A DNA stretch of 52,327 bases from positions 1-52,327 of the forward strand of contig JAFZQT010000026.1 of NCBI GenBank assembly GCA_017620235.1, in the 5' to 3' direction. Source of the stretch: Butyrivibrio sp. (GTDB lineage Bacteria; Bacillota; Clostridia; Lachnospirales; Lachnospiraceae). Below, in pieces: positions 52,204 through 52,327 of the stretch (position 1 is its first letter; every line of letters begins with the position of its first letter). The notes under the pieces were generated by a model. That model was given only the letters and a program-made list of their open reading frames with translations. It was not told where the DNA came from and did not search any database. Position numbers and translations under genes: made by a program.

Positions 52204-52234
52204 TATTAGAAAAGTGATTGGATTCTTCCTTTCT
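52204..52234. other. Hairpin in the last 150 bases
   Basis: AATCCAATCA / TGATTGGATT (10 bp perfect, loop of 11). The 12 bases CACGTATAATCC at 52197-52208 that enter this stem also begin two units of the array near 46,350-46,420. Beyond the hairpin, up to 52327, I see no gene. Confidence 0.55.
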
Positions 52235-52327
52235 CCCAGGTTCTCTGGGCTATTTCTAATCCTTTTTTGATATATTTATCTAGGCACTGTGGATCTGTAT
52301 CTCATTGAATACAGCTTTGACTGGTAG

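Noticed and set aside
52235-52327. Possible transposase fragment or gene end at the right edge
   Set aside because: All frames carry stops within short distance and no motif is recognised; the stretch may belong to a neighbouring gene outside the window.

Overview
The window looks like chromosomal DNA of a low-to-mid GC Firmicute of the Lachnospiraceae (a Butyrivibrio/Pseudobutyrivibrio-like gut or rumen bacterium). The signs are strong AGGAGG-type ribosome binding sites, TTGACA/TATAAT promoters, lipoprotein boxes, many GNAT acetyltransferases, a xylo-oligosaccharide locus with a GH120 beta-xylosidase, Cache-type chemoreceptors, and a giant sortase-free surface protein ending in a membrane anchor. 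Most genes lie on the minus strand. No rRNA, tRNA, complete insertion sequence or CRISPR array was recognised.

Layout. 1-3,150: the 5' part of a very large helical-repeat protein with Sm-like N-terminal segments, led by a small HTH gene with its own promoter, then a gene-poor stretch with GTACCA repeats that may be the scar of an integrative element. 3,155-6,210: a DUF5680 gene, an HD/TIGR04076/ATPase operon and a divergent acetyltransferase. 6,366-14,450: a lipoprotein, a YibE/F membrane protein and a 2,124-residue surface protein with a PHP phosphoesterase domain. 14,690-17,671: a copper operon (CsoR, then CopA with a CopZ-like domain fused at its C-terminus) under a promoter with a CsoR box between -35 and -10. 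17,692-19,540: an acetyltransferase running out of frame into the GTPase RsgA, behind a leader with a short ORF and an intrinsic terminator. 19,588-23,000: a SPOR-like lipoprotein, an acetyltransferase, a hairpin cluster, a nitroreductase and a Phd/ParE toxin-antitoxin pair. 23,106-27,374: two CPBP-protease modules, each with a regulator (PadR with HEAT repeats; XRE with DUF4097).

27,512-31,358: a transporter, an internally deleted acetyltransferase, two uncharacterised proteins and an acetyltransferase. 31,482-38,043: the xylo-oligosaccharide locus (binding protein, two permeases, beta-xylosidase, divergent AraC regulator). The ABC ATPase is missing and presumably shared. 38,118-41,686: two chemoreceptors, possibly linked to foraging for the same sugars. 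41,841-45,456: a dehydrogenase, a small protein, a transporter, an acetyltransferase and a methyltransferase. 45,477-49,518: a NUDIX-like protein, then an array of six full 63-bp hairpin units plus a partial seventh whose inner stems covary, a 48-residue ORF, a nitrilase, an isochorismatase-like hydrolase and a MATE exporter. 49,563-52,327: a methyltransferase behind a second short leader ORF with competing hairpins, an ArsC-like protein, an SdpI-like protein and two acetyltransferases.

The signals that ordinary gene annotation would miss are: (i) the covarying hairpin array at 46,221-46,612; (ii) two leader-ORF/attenuator structures at 19,340-19,538 and 50,349-50,453, in front of genes for ribosome assembly and for a methyltransferase; (iii) the frameshift joining the acetyltransferase to RsgA; (iv) the repeated module in the giant protein at the left edge. 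All functional statements come from reading the sequence and from knowledge of families. No database search was run.
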